Source of the DNA: Paraburkholderia domus | GTDB taxonomy: Bacteria; Pseudomonadota; Gammaproteobacteria; Burkholderiales; Burkholderiaceae | NCBI RefSeq assembly: GCF_905220705.1 | Contig: NZ_CAJNAT010000013.1 | Coordinates: 1-64,000, forward strand | Reading direction: 5' to 3' | Length of the DNA: 64,000 nt | Part shown: one piece after another, positions 32,505-40,967 of the stretch | Layout: each line of letters opens with the position of its first letter | How positions within the stretch are numbered: position 1 is the stretch's first letter | Program-made: the position numbers and the translations under genes | Notes under the pieces: model-generated | What the model saw: only the letters and a program-made list of their open reading frames with translations | Databases searched by the model: none | Told to the model about the DNA's origin: nothing

Positions 32505-34133
32505 ATGCATGGATTGATGATGCAGCAATCGCTGCTGGTCTCGTCGCTCCTCACCCACGCCGAGCGGCATCATGGCGAGCAGGAAATCGTGTCGCGCCGG
32601 GTCGAAGGCGACATTCACCGATATCGCTATCGCGATCTTGCGCAACGCGCCCGAAGACTGGCCAATGCCCTGGCTGGGCTCGGGATTAACCAGGGTGAGC
32701 GCGTCGGTACGTTGGCATGGAACGGCTACCGCCACATGGAGTTGTACTTTGCGGTGTCGGGTTCCGGTGCCGTGCTCCACACGCTCAACCCCAGGCTGCA
32801 CGTCGATCAGCTCGCCTACATCATCGATCATGCTGACGATCGCGCGATTTTCTTCGACTTGACCTTCCTCCCGTTGATCGAGTCCGTTGCATCGCGTATC
32901 AAGAGTCCGAAGGTATTCGTCGCGATGACCAATCGGGCGAACATGCCGGCCGTGCACAATCTGCCGGTCACGCTGTTGTGCTACGAAGACCTCATTGACG
33001 GTCACAGTGATGACTTTGCCTGGCCGCTGTTTGACGAAAACAATGCGTCTTCCCTGTGCTATACGTCGGGTACCACCGGCAATCCGAAAGGGGTGCTGTA
33101 CAGCCATCGCTCGACGCTTCTGCACACTTATGCGGCGGCATTGCCCGACTCGCTGAACTGCTCGGCACGCGATGCGATCCTCCCGGTCGTCCCTATGTTC
33201 CATGTGAACGCGTGGGGATTGCCCTATATCGCGTGCATGGTCGGCGCCAAACTTGTGTTCCCGGGTCCCGCGCTCGACGGAAAATCGCTCTATGAGTTGA
33301 TCGAGGCAGAACAGGTCACGCTCTCCGCCGGTGTGCCGACCGTTTGGCAAGGGTTGCTTCGACATGCGGCCGAGCGCGGCACGACGTTTACGTCCATGCG
33401 CCGCACCATCGTGGGCGGGGCGCCCTGCCCGACGGCCATGACCGCGGAATTCCAGGAGCGTTACCAGGTCGACGTCCTGCACGCATGGGGGATGACGGAA
33501 CTGAGCCCGGTGGGCACGGTTTGCAGTTTCAAAGGACGCCACCTGTCGTTGCCGACGCAGCAGCGCTACGCCGTCCAGGCAAAGCAGGGCCGCGCGGTGT
33601 TCGGCGTCGACATGAGAATCGTGGGTCCGGACGGCGAGGCGCTGCCATGGGACGGCCAGGTGACCGGCGATCTGCAGGTGCGCGGGCCGTGGGTGGCGTC
33701 CGGATATTTCGGTGGCGAAGATGCGTCGCCGCTATGCGACGGCTGGTTTCCGACCGGCGACGTGGCGAAGATCGATTCCGACGGCTTCATGCAGATCACC
33801 GACCGTAGCAAGGACGTCATCAAGTCCGGCGGCGAATGGATCAGCTCAATCGACATCGAGAACGTGGCGTGTCTGCACCCGGATGTGGCGAGTGCAGTGT
33901 GTATCGCGGCAAGACATCCGAAATGGGACGAGCGCCCGTTGCTGCTAATCGTGAAAAAGCCGGACAGCGCGCTTGAAAGTGACGAACTGCTCGAGTTCTT
34001 TGACGGCCGGGTGGCGAAATGGTGGAAGCCCGATGCCGTTGTTTTTGTAGATGCCATTCCTCTCGGTGCAACCGGCAAGGTGCTCAAGAATAAGTTGCGG
34101 GACCAATTCGGGGACTACTACCTGACGGCCTGA
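32505..34133 (+). CDS. AMP-dependent acyl-CoA synthetase (fatty-acid-CoA ligase family)
   Basis: A 542-residue ANL-family adenylating enzyme that activates a carboxylate with ATP and CoA. The phosphate-binding P-loop is LCYTSGTTGNPKGVLYSHRS at about 186-205. Further motifs are AWGMTELSPVGTV, the GWFPTGDVAKID block and RSKDVIKSGGEWIS, and the C-terminal catalytic Lys is in LGATGKVLKNKL. It belongs to the medium/long-chain or cinnamate-like ligase group by overall look. ATG 32505 follows AGGAAGG. It is the last gene of the six-gene operon and presumably makes the CoA ester used or produced by the BKACE route. Confidence 0.93.
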   Translation: MHGLMMQQSLLVSSLLTHAERHHGEQEIVSRRVEGDIHRYRYRDLAQRARRLANALAGLGINQGERVGTLAWNGYRHMELYFAVSGSGAVLHTLNPRLHVDQLAYIIDHADDRAIFFDLTFLPLIESVASRIKSPKVFVAMTNRANMPAVHNLPVTLLCYEDLIDGHSDDFAWPLFDENNASSLCYTSGTTGNPKGVLYSHRSTLLHTYAAALPDSLNCSARDAILPVVPMFHVNAWGLPYIACMVGAKLVFPGPALDGKSLYELIEAEQVTLSAGVPTVWQGLLRHAAERGTTFTSMRRTIVGGAPCPTAMTAEFQERYQVDVLHAWGMTELSPVGTVCSFKGRHLSLPTQQRYAVQAKQGRAVFGVDMRIVGPDGEALPWDGQVTGDLQVRGPWVASGYFGGEDASPLCDGWFPTGDVAKIDSDGFMQITDRSKDVIKSGGEWISSIDIENVACLHPDVASAVCIAARHPKWDERPLLLIVKKPDSALESDELLEFFDGRVAKWWKPDAVVFVDAIPLGATGKVLKNKLRDQFGDYYLTA

Positions 34134-34195
34134 GGTGGGTCGTCAGCGTAACGACAACCGGGTCCGATCGAAGAGGGGCTAATTAAAGTCACGAC

Positions 34196-34495
34196 CTACA
34201 GATGCAATCTGATCTGTGTCGCGAAGGCGCGTATGACTTCTTCATTTCGCGCTAGAAACATCCACTGGCCAACACGAGTCGACATTAGCAGTTCCGCCTC
34301 GATCAATACCGCGACGTGTGCTGATACGGTCGACTGAGACAAGCCACTGCGCGCGTGGATTGCATTTGACGGTACGCCGCAACCAAGATCGACGTGTCCC
34401 CGCACAAAGGATTGGTTCGGCGTCTTTAACCACCTCAAGATCTCGCGCCGGAACGGGTTTGCGAGTGCCTTATGAATTAAATTCTCGTCAACCAT
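34196..34495 (-). CDS. ArsR-type winged-helix transcriptional regulator
   Basis: A 99-residue repressor-like protein. It begins MVDENLIHKALANPFRREIL, the typical opening of metal-independent ArsR members, and the recognition helix lies in IHARSGLSQSTVSAHVAVLI. No CxC-type metal site is visible. An insert (SFVRGHVDLGCGVPSNAI) separates the first helices from the winged helix. ATG 34495 was chosen over a TTG start at 34507. It stands alone between the catabolic operon, to which it is convergent, and a GlxA-like gene. Its target is unknown. Confidence 0.85.
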   Translation of the reverse strand: MVDENLIHKALANPFRREILRWLKTPNQSFVRGHVDLGCGVPSNAIHARSGLSQSTVSAHVAVLIEAELLMSTRVGQWMFLARNEEVIRAFATQIRLHL

Positions 34496-34622
34496 AGATT
34501 TCGACAAACACCTGAATAGAAGCTATACAAATCGGCCAGAGGTCACGGCTGAACGCATAGAACGCATCGCGTCACGCTCATGAGCGGCATCCCGGCCCGT
34601 CGAACGAGCCTTGACTTCGCGT

Positions 34623-35201
34623 TCAGTTGCGGCGCCTCGATAATGATTTTGTAATGCTTCGGACGAACTCTTCGCCAAGGTCCTCCCTGACGAGGCCCAA
34701 GGCCATTTGGATACCGTCACTCACACCGCGCGACGAGTACAGACTGCCATCCTTCAGGAAGCCTTGATTGCTCATGACGCGTACCAAGGGATACTCGGTG
34801 GAGAGACGCTGCGCGTCGTGCCAGTGCGTGGACAACGAGCGATGGTCGGCAAGGCCGGCGCGCGCGATTAAAAGCGCCCCGTTGGAGACCGACGCGAGCC
34901 TTCTTACCTTACGCCCGGCGTCACTGAGCCAGTCCACCAGTTCGCGATGCTCGCGTCCCTGGCTGATGACCGCGGAACCCGGCACTACGACGATGTCGAA
35001 TGATGTGTGCGCATCCGCTAGACACTGCGTCGTGCCCACCGCTACGCCACTCGAGCACATGACCGGCCCCGGGGACGCACCCACGAGATGCTGTTCGTAA
35101 AGCATTTTGCCGCCAAGACGGTTTGCTTCGTGGAACACATCCATCGGGCCCGTCACTTCGAGCAGCCGAAATCCTGCGTACAGCGTTATCGCAACGTGCA
35201 T
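34623..35201 (-). CDS. DJ-1/PfpI-domain protein, GlxA-like but lacking the AraC domain
   Basis: A 192-residue protein matching only the N-terminal half of GlxA-type regulators (MHVAITLYAGFRLLEVTGPM at the start, then THWHDAQRLSTEYP). The nucleophile-elbow position, Cys in most relatives, is Ser here (ASVSNGALLIARAG, compared with GSVCNGAFVLAHAG in the protein at 35743). No helix-turn-helix follows: after SITKSLSRR the chain stops at the point where the linker to the DNA-binding domain begins. It may be a truncated regulator or a free-standing amidase-like domain. It is divergent from the full-length GlxA paralogue. Confidence 0.85.
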   Translation of the reverse strand: MHVAITLYAGFRLLEVTGPMDVFHEANRLGGKMLYEQHLVGASPGPVMCSSGVAVGTTQCLADAHTSFDIVVVPGSAVISQGREHRELVDWLSDAGRKVRRLASVSNGALLIARAGLADHRSLSTHWHDAQRLSTEYPLVRVMSNQGFLKDGSLYSSRGVSDGIQMALGLVREDLGEEFVRSITKSLSRRRN

Positions 35202-35742
35202 GCGTCGTCACTCCGGGAATGCACCGCACATGAGGGGCCGCACCCGCTGCGACTGCACCCGGTTAACGCTCGGTGCGAGGGATGGTGTTCCTTTAACACG
35301 ATGAATCTGTCCTTGGTTATCGTCCCGCATCAACCTGGATCGCAACTTTTGAAGAGCCGGCCGTAGCCGTATCCATGGGATCAAGTCTAATCAGCCGGAA
35401 TGGGAGAGGAAAGACGGGGTTGGCGCGATGCCTGGCCAATCAACGTGAGATTTGGGCCAACGGCAGGGCCAACGGCGGGACCAACGGCGCCGGTGCGCTA
35501 ATGTCATATGCGTTGAATTGGTCTGAAGGGTTAATGTCAGTTGTGCTCCCCGAGTCCGGCCCTTTCGTTACACCGACGCAAAAGACAATTACCGGTTAGT
35601 ACGTCCCTGTTTTCGGTCTGTTGCAGTAAGCTACCGTACCCCTCGTCAATACGGGCTAGCAGGCTTGGTCCAGTCGTTCGGGTGAAGCCAATCGAATCGC
35701 CGGTATCGGAAACGGGCCTATTAACTCCACGAAGGTCACGGC
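35202..35742. other. 541-bp intergenic region between divergent GlxA-like genes
   Basis: I see no credible gene. A 74-codon frame at 35375-35599 has poor coding character and no ribosome site. The region carries three 12-bp tandem repeats at 35454-35489. Both flanking genes start here, so it should contain both promoters. Confidence 0.5.
35454..35489. repeat. Three tandem 12-bp repeats
   Basis: GGGCCAACGGCA, GGGCCAACGGCG and GGACCAACGGCG follow one another without spacing. They lie about 250 bp upstream of the GlxA-family start. This could be a regulator-binding array or a simple replication slip. Confidence 0.6.
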
Positions 35743-36768
35743 ATGAAAGTCGCCATTGTTATATTCGATGGTGTGCAGTCGCTCGATGTTGCGGGCCCCC
35801 TCGACGTGTTCGCAGAAGCAAACACGATCCTTTCCGAACAGCAGAAATATGAAGTCTCCCTTGTGGGACCCCGGGCCGGCACCGTGACCTGCTCGAACGG
35901 GATGCAACTTTCTGTGCCGTTCGGCTATGCGGATCTCGACACGCAATGGGACCTGTTACTGGTCGCAGGAGGGCCGCAGTTGCCCGACGCTCAACTGTCA
36001 AACGACTTTCTGGCGTGGTTGCAAAATCAGGCACGAGACGCGAAACGGTTCGGCTCCGTTTGCAATGGGGCATTCGTGCTTGCCCATGCGGGACTGCTTG
36101 ATGGCAAGGAAGTGACAACTCACTGGGCGGACGCGGGCCGGCTTGCCCTCGAATTTCCGCAGGCGTGTGTGCAGCCCGACAAGATCTTCGTTCGTGACGG
36201 ACGCCTCTTTACCTCGGCGGGCGTGACGGCTGGCATCGATCTGTGCCTGTCGCTTGTCGCAGAAGATTGGGGGCACGAGCTCGCCGTGCGTATAGCCAAG
36301 CGTCTCGTCGTCTATATCCAGCGGGAGGGCGGGCAGTCTCAGTACAGCCCGTATGTTGGAGCAGGGCGGGACGAAGATCCGATTATCGGCAAAGTGCACC
36401 GCTATGTGACCGAACATATAACCGATGCGCTATCGATCGAACAGCTCGCGGGCGCAGTCGCAGTGAGCCGACGGACCTTCTCGAGAGTGTTTGCGAAGTA
36501 TGCAAAGGTGACACCGTCCGTGTTTGTCGAGCAGGTTCGCGTCGACACCGCGAGGAAGTTGCTCGAAGACACGGATGCACCGCTGAAGACCGTCGCATTT
36601 AAATGCGGCTTCCGCAGTGCCACGCATATGCGCACGACTTTCTCCCGGCGGCTAGAAGTAACGCCGAAACAATATCGGCAACGATTCCGCGGCGACGCAG
36701 GCAAGCAGCCACGAGGGGACGACGGTGCCGGTAAGCAGATCTCTCTTCAAGGACTCTCTCATCTGTGA
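35743..36768 (+). CDS. GlxA-family transcriptional regulator (DJ-1/PfpI plus AraC HTH)
   Basis: A 341-residue regulator. Residues 1 to about 190 form the DJ-1/PfpI domain with Cys in GSVCNGAFVLAHAG and the THWADAGRL segment. Residues about 220-320 are the AraC double helix-turn-helix (LAGAVAVSRRTFSRVFAKYA, FKCGFRSATHMRTTFSRRLE, VTPKQYRQRF). ATG 35743 follows CCACGAAGGTCACGGC. Relatives regulate amino-acid or choline/carnitine-type catabolism. Its GTGA stop overlaps the start of the mug gene. The divergent gene at 34623-35201 is a shortened paralogue, so the pair probably arose by duplication. Confidence 0.92.
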   Translation: MKVAIVIFDGVQSLDVAGPLDVFAEANTILSEQQKYEVSLVGPRAGTVTCSNGMQLSVPFGYADLDTQWDLLLVAGGPQLPDAQLSNDFLAWLQNQARDAKRFGSVCNGAFVLAHAGLLDGKEVTTHWADAGRLALEFPQACVQPDKIFVRDGRLFTSAGVTAGIDLCLSLVAEDWGHELAVRIAKRLVVYIQREGGQSQYSPYVGAGRDEDPIIGKVHRYVTEHITDALSIEQLAGAVAVSRRTFSRVFAKYAKVTPSVFVEQVRVDTARKLLEDTDAPLKTVAFKCGFRSATHMRTTFSRRLEVTPKQYRQRFRGDAGKQPRGDDGAGKQISLQGLSHL

Positions 36769-37295
36769 CTGACGTTGATTCCCTGCTATCGCTTCCTGAT
36801 GTCCTTGAACCGGGTTTGTCGCTGGTATTTTGCGGAATCAATCCGGGTATTCGTGCGGCATCGACCGGTCATCACTTTGAAGGCAGAGGCAATCGGTTCT
36901 GGCGGGTCATGCATCTTGCAGGTTTTACTCCCGAACAGATTCGTCCCGAAGACGACCACACGCTTCTTCGATATGGCTGCGGTCTCACAACGGTGGTCCC
37001 GCGACCCACCGCGCAGGCTGCCGAGTTGTCGCGATCGGAGATTGAACTGGCCGGCGATGCTTTTCGGCGGAAGATTGAGCGGTATGCGCCGCGGCACATC
37101 GTTTTCCTCGGAAAGATGGCACTTTCGGCGATTTCCGGCACGCGCGATATCCACTGGGGGCCACAAACCAAGCCATTCGGCGGCGCACGCGCATGGGTCG
37201 TACCCAATCCAAGTGGACTGAACCGGGCGTTCGACCTCGATGCGCTGGTGGCCGCCTACCGGGAAGTCCGCGTTGCAGTAGCGTCCACACCCTGA
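36765..37295 (+). CDS. mug: G/U mismatch-specific uracil-DNA glycosylase
   Basis: A 176-residue base-excision repair enzyme that removes uracil or ethenocytosine opposite G. The family motifs are present: LVFCGINPGIRAASTGHHFE at about 20-39 with the catalytic Asn (NPG), GNRFWRVMH, and the DNA-intercalation motif NPSGLN near residue 150. The GTG start at 36765 overlaps the stop of the GlxA-family gene (GTGA), which suggests coupling. The 3' end overlaps the convergent LysR gene by 40 bp. Nothing in context explains why a repair enzyme is coupled to a catabolic regulator. Confidence 0.92.
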   Translation: MTDVDSLLSLPDVLEPGLSLVFCGINPGIRAASTGHHFEGRGNRFWRVMHLAGFTPEQIRPEDDHTLLRYGCGLTTVVPRPTAQAAELSRSEIELAGDAFRRKIERYAPRHIVFLGKMALSAISGTRDIHWGPQTKPFGGARAWVVPNPSGLNRAFDLDALVAAYREVRVAVASTP

Positions 37296-38188
37296 AGGTG
37301 TGCGTTTTCGCGCAGCGTCCCGGTAACGAATTCCACGAAAGCGCGAATCTTGCCGCTGGTGCTTCGCCGCTCCACATGAAGCAGGCTCACCGGGATCGAC
37401 TCGGGCTCGAATGAGGTCAGGACAGGTTGGAGCCTGCCATCAGCGACCTCAGGAGCCGCCTGGTACGACAGTAACTGGATTATCCCCACACCGTCGACGG
37501 CGGCCAGAACGGCAGCGGGACCCAGATCGACAATCATTCGTGGCTGAAGTCTGACGGGCAACCTCGAACCTTTCTCGTTGAACACCCACTCGAGCGGAGG
37601 CGAGACGCCAGTGAAGGACACACAATGATGATTGGTTAGATCTTTGGGGTGAAGGGGTTCCCCATGCGCGGCGAGATAAGAGGGCGCCGCGTACGTTCGA
37701 CGCCGCACGAAACCCAACGGAACGGCGAATGTCGAGGAGTCTCCGAGGTGACCGACACGGATAGCAATATCCACCCCTTCCTCCAGAAGCCGCGTGGTTC
37801 GATCGACGTACACCGCATTGATGCTGACGTCCGGATAACGCAGCGCGAAGGCGTTGACCAGAGGCGCAACATATCGCTGGCCAAACAGGACGGGTGCAGA
37901 AATGGTCAACGTACCGACTGGATTGAGTTGATCGGCTGCAATGTCTGCTTCCGCGTCCGTGATGGTGTCCAACACCTTCCTGCAGGCTTCCAGGTATGTC
38001 ATGCCGGCATCCGTCGGACGAACCGTTCGAGTCGTCCGGGCAAGCAGGTGTGTGCCTAGACGGGACTCCAGCGAATTGACCGCCCGCGAGACCGCGGCAG
38101 CCGACATCCCGACTTTTTCGGCTGCGCCAGTAAAGCTGCCTCGCTCGACGATGGCGACGAAAATCTCCATCTCACGCAATTTGTCCAT
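37256..38188 (-). CDS. LysR-family transcriptional regulator
   Basis: A 310-residue LysR protein. The N-terminal helix-turn-helix is clear (FVAIVERGSFTGAAEKVGMS, AAAVSRAVNSLESRLG), followed by the effector domain (VGTLTISAPVLFGQRYVAPL). ATG 38188 follows GGGGAGCGG and was preferred to an upstream in-frame start at 38218. The 3' end overlaps mug by 40 bp tail to tail. It is divergent from the double ABM gene and the downstream efflux genes. It is most like the group that regulates quinone or drug responses (PA0477/CrgA type). The target is unproved but is probably the divergent genes. Confidence 0.92.
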   Translation of the reverse strand: MDKLREMEIFVAIVERGSFTGAAEKVGMSAAAVSRAVNSLESRLGTHLLARTTRTVRPTDAGMTYLEACRKVLDTITDAEADIAADQLNPVGTLTISAPVLFGQRYVAPLVNAFALRYPDVSINAVYVDRTTRLLEEGVDIAIRVGHLGDSSTFAVPLGFVRRRTYAAPSYLAAHGEPLHPKDLTNHHCVSFTGVSPPLEWVFNEKGSRLPVRLQPRMIVDLGPAAVLAAVDGVGIIQLLSYQAAPEVADGRLQPVLTSFEPESIPVSLLHVERRSTSGKIRAFVEFVTGTLRENAHLQGVDATATRTSR

Positions 38189-38550
38189 TCCGCTCCCCAC
38201 TCTGATCACCATGTTCACACGCCGTGATTCTATGCGTTGTGATCCGCATGGTGGCGCTCCGCGCTATCGAATGGTTCAAGGAGGCCGCCCAATATTCAAC
38301 GCTGAATTCTTCCGGATGGCAGAAGGCGGCCTTCTCTATTTTCCCAGGCCGGGAAGGCTCACCTGATCGGCTTGCAAAAGACTCTTTCAGGCAGTGATGG
38401 TTATCAGGACATTCATTGGCCGGTTGGCAAAATTCGCTAACTTATTGGCCCAATACCAACTAGCGTGGGCTCCAACGGATTGCGCCTATCCTGGACAATC
38501 ACTACACGTCTTAAGGCTAACCAAACGGAAGATAAACGGAAGAGGTCCTC
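38189..38550. other. 362-bp intergenic region between LysR and ABM genes
   Basis: This shared divergent promoter region has no convincing gene. It holds a small exact hairpin AGAAGG-CGG-CCTTCT at 38321-38335 followed by CTATTTT, which looks like a weak terminator, and ATTGGCCCAAT, a short palindrome near 38444. A 49-codon frame from 38248 has no known motif. Confidence 0.45.
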
Positions 38551-39225
38551 ATGTTCTCCGCAATGCTTGAAGTTCACCCAATACCCGAACAGTTCGATGC
38601 CTATCTCGGCATGGCGAAGATGCTGCGCCCTGAACTCGAGAAAATCGACGGGTTTATCGACAACAACCGCTATGCAAGTCTCACCCGCGAGGGATGGCTT
38701 CTTTCGCTGTCGAGCTGGCGCGACGAGAAGGCGCTCATCCGCTGGCGCAGCCAGGAGACACACCACAAGATCATGCAAGCTGCGCGAGATCGCGTTTTTT
38801 CCGACTATCGCTTGCGTATTGGCCAGACGGTCAGCGATACCCACGTACCGGCGGGACAGGTTTTGCGCGAGCAGCGCCTGGATGTCACCGAGGTGGGCAA
38901 AGGCACGGCGGTCACGCTGCATGACGGGAAATGCTCGCCGGAGTGGCTCAGGGAGAATGGCGCCGAAGCCGTGGCGAACTCACTGGGCGTGGATACGAAT
39001 GCGCCCGACCTCGTCTCATGGGACGTCTTCGACGCACTGCTGGCGCCGGGGGAGGTAATCGCCGTGTTGACGTGGCGCGACCATGCAGCAGCTAAAGCAT
39101 TCCTGGGCAGGACGACGACGGGAGATGCGTCACGCCTGCGGAATATCCGCATTATCCGGGAGTACGGAATGCTCGATCGGCGGGAAGCACCGCAATACTT
39201 CAAAGAGGCGCAACTCAGGTCGTAA
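38551..39225 (+). CDS. Double antibiotic-biosynthesis-monooxygenase (ABM) domain protein
   Basis: A 224-residue protein with two dimeric alpha-beta barrel halves. The first, about 1-95, reads MFSAMLEVHPIPEQFDAYLG and WRDEKALIRWRSQETHHKIM. The second, about 120-215, ends with LTWRDHAAAKAFLG and RIIREYGMLDRREAPQYF. ABM proteins act as cofactor-free oxygenases or haem-degrading enzymes, usually as dimers of a single domain. Here the dimer appears fused in one chain. It is divergent from a LysR regulator and upstream of the efflux genes. Enzymatic function is not proved by any visible residue. Confidence 0.8.
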   Translation: MFSAMLEVHPIPEQFDAYLGMAKMLRPELEKIDGFIDNNRYASLTREGWLLSLSSWRDEKALIRWRSQETHHKIMQAARDRVFSDYRLRIGQTVSDTHVPAGQVLREQRLDVTEVGKGTAVTLHDGKCSPEWLRENGAEAVANSLGVDTNAPDLVSWDVFDALLAPGEVIAVLTWRDHAAAKAFLGRTTTGDASRLRNIRIIREYGMLDRREAPQYFKEAQLRS

Positions 39226-39309
39226 GTCAGCCGTATATCGTCGTCGTAGCTGGAGAAGCTCGTAATTCCTGCGGCCTCCAACCACGAAAGTTAGATATCC
39301 GTATCAAAT

Positions 39310-40965
39310 ATGAGTGGAAACGGGAATCCCATGACTACAGGTAACCCTTTAATGACTGGAGTGGAAGCGCCGGACCTCGCACAGTCGCCAGCGCGCGTTT
39401 CTGTGCCGGGAACAGAGGCGCCTGCGCAACCAACGCCCAAACAAACCGCGCTTTCGCTTCGGCTCGCCGTGGGCGTCGTTGGGATGCTGTTTGCGTCGCT
39501 ATTGGCCATTCTTAACGAACAGGTCACTGCACAGTCGCTCGCGGACATTCAAGGCGCGTTCTCGATTGGGCACGACGATGGCACCTGGCTGACCGCCCTG
39601 TTCGAGGCGGCGAATGTCGCTACGATGGTGTTTGCTCCGTGGTTTGGGATCACCTTCACGCTCAAGCGATTTACGATCGGTGCCGTGATCGCGACGATGT
39701 TCTTCGGATTCCTTTGCCCTTTCGCACCGAACCTGGTTTCGCTCTATACGTTGCGTGTCCTGCAGGGCATGGCCGGCGGATGCCTTCCCCCGATGCTGAT
39801 CATCGTGGCGTTGCGCTATCTGCCGCCTGAAGTGAAGCTATACGGGCTCGCCGGGTACGCGCTTACGGCGACCTTTGGACCGGCGCTCGGCACACCGCTC
39901 GCCGCTTTGTGGACCGAGTATGTCGGTTGGCAAATGGCTTTCTGGCAAATCGTGCCGCTTGGCATCGCAGTCTGCGTGGCGATCCAGCAGGGGCTTCCCG
40001 CCGATCCGCTCAAACTCGAACGACTCAAGGCATTCAACTGGACCGGGTTTCTGACGGGATTTCCCGCCGTCGCCATGCTCGTGATCGGCCTTCTGCAAGG
40101 TGATCGTCTCGACTGGCTCAGTTCAGGGTTCATTCGCGTGATGTTTCTGGGCGGTGGGCTGCTGATGGCGACATTCCTCGTCAACGAGTGGTTTCACCCG
40201 CTGCCTTTTTTCAAGCTGCAATTGCTTTCGCGCAGAAATTTTACGCACGGACTCATGACACTCGTGGGCGCGGTAGTCCTGCTGGTGGGCGTGGCCGCCA
40301 TACCCGGCCAATATCTCGCCAGGGTTCACGCCTACCGGCCGCTGCAGACGGCGCCCCTTTCATTGCTGGTTGCGATCCCGCTATTGATCACGCTTCCCCT
40401 GACGGCGGCCCTTTTGAATCTGCGGCGGGTTGATCACCGTTGGGTGATGGCGATCGGCTTGTGCCTGATGGTCGCCACGTGCCTGATGGGAAGTTTCATC
40501 ACGTCCGATTGGATCCGCAACGATTTCTACTGGCTTCAATCCATACAGATCGTCGCGCAACCCATGGTGATTCTGGGAATCCTGATGGGCGTGACGACGG
40601 GCCTGGCCCCGACAGACGGTCCATTTGCTTCAGCGATGTTCAACTCGCTCAAGACGTTTTCCGCAGCTGTGGCGACAGGTCTCATCGAAGGGTTGGGTAC
40701 TGATCGCGAACGTCTTCATTCGAACATGCTCGTGGACCAGCTGGGCAATCACGCACTTGTGACGAGCCAGAGTATCGACCCGGCCCATAGCCTTGGCGAG
40801 CTTGCGCACCGGATCCACGTGCAGGCAATGGTACTGGCCTCGGCGGATCTTTATTGGGTGATGGCAGGTGTTGCCATCGCACTTCTTTTCCTCGTGCCAG
40901 TGTTACCCGTGCGGATTTACCCGCCGTGGTGCACCACGCCCCCTCTTTCCACTAAGGGACGGTAA
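39310..40965 (+). CDS. MFS drug transporter, DHA2 (EmrB-like) family
   Basis: A 551-residue inner-membrane carrier with about 14 helices, as in the DHA2 group. After a hydrophilic lead, the first helix reads LAVGVVGMLFASLLAILNEQ, and GGCLPPMLIIVALRYLPPE and PALGTPLAALWTEYVGWQMA are typical of EmrB-like proteins. The start is unclear: ATG 39310 or 39331. It is 2 bp upstream of an emrA-like adaptor and followed by an outer-membrane factor, so the three once formed a tripartite pump. Because the adaptor is frameshifted, the pump may not work. Confidence 0.92.
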   Translation: MSGNGNPMTTGNPLMTGVEAPDLAQSPARVSVPGTEAPAQPTPKQTALSLRLAVGVVGMLFASLLAILNEQVTAQSLADIQGAFSIGHDDGTWLTALFEAANVATMVFAPWFGITFTLKRFTIGAVIATMFFGFLCPFAPNLVSLYTLRVLQGMAGGCLPPMLIIVALRYLPPEVKLYGLAGYALTATFGPALGTPLAALWTEYVGWQMAFWQIVPLGIAVCVAIQQGLPADPLKLERLKAFNWTGFLTGFPAVAMLVIGLLQGDRLDWLSSGFIRVMFLGGGLLMATFLVNEWFHPLPFFKLQLLSRRNFTHGLMTLVGAVVLLVGVAAIPGQYLARVHAYRPLQTAPLSLLVAIPLLITLPLTAALLNLRRVDHRWVMAIGLCLMVATCLMGSFITSDWIRNDFYWLQSIQIVAQPMVILGILMGVTTGLAPTDGPFASAMFNSLKTFSAAVATGLIEGLGTDRERLHSNMLVDQLGNHALVTSQSIDPAHSLGELAHRIHVQAMVLASADLYWVMAGVAIALLFLVPVLPVRIYPPWCTTPPLSTKGR

Positions 40966-40967
40966 TC

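Noticed and set aside
35375..35599. 74-codon frame between the GlxA-like genes
   Set aside because: Composition follows the tandem repeats, with no ribosome site and no motif.
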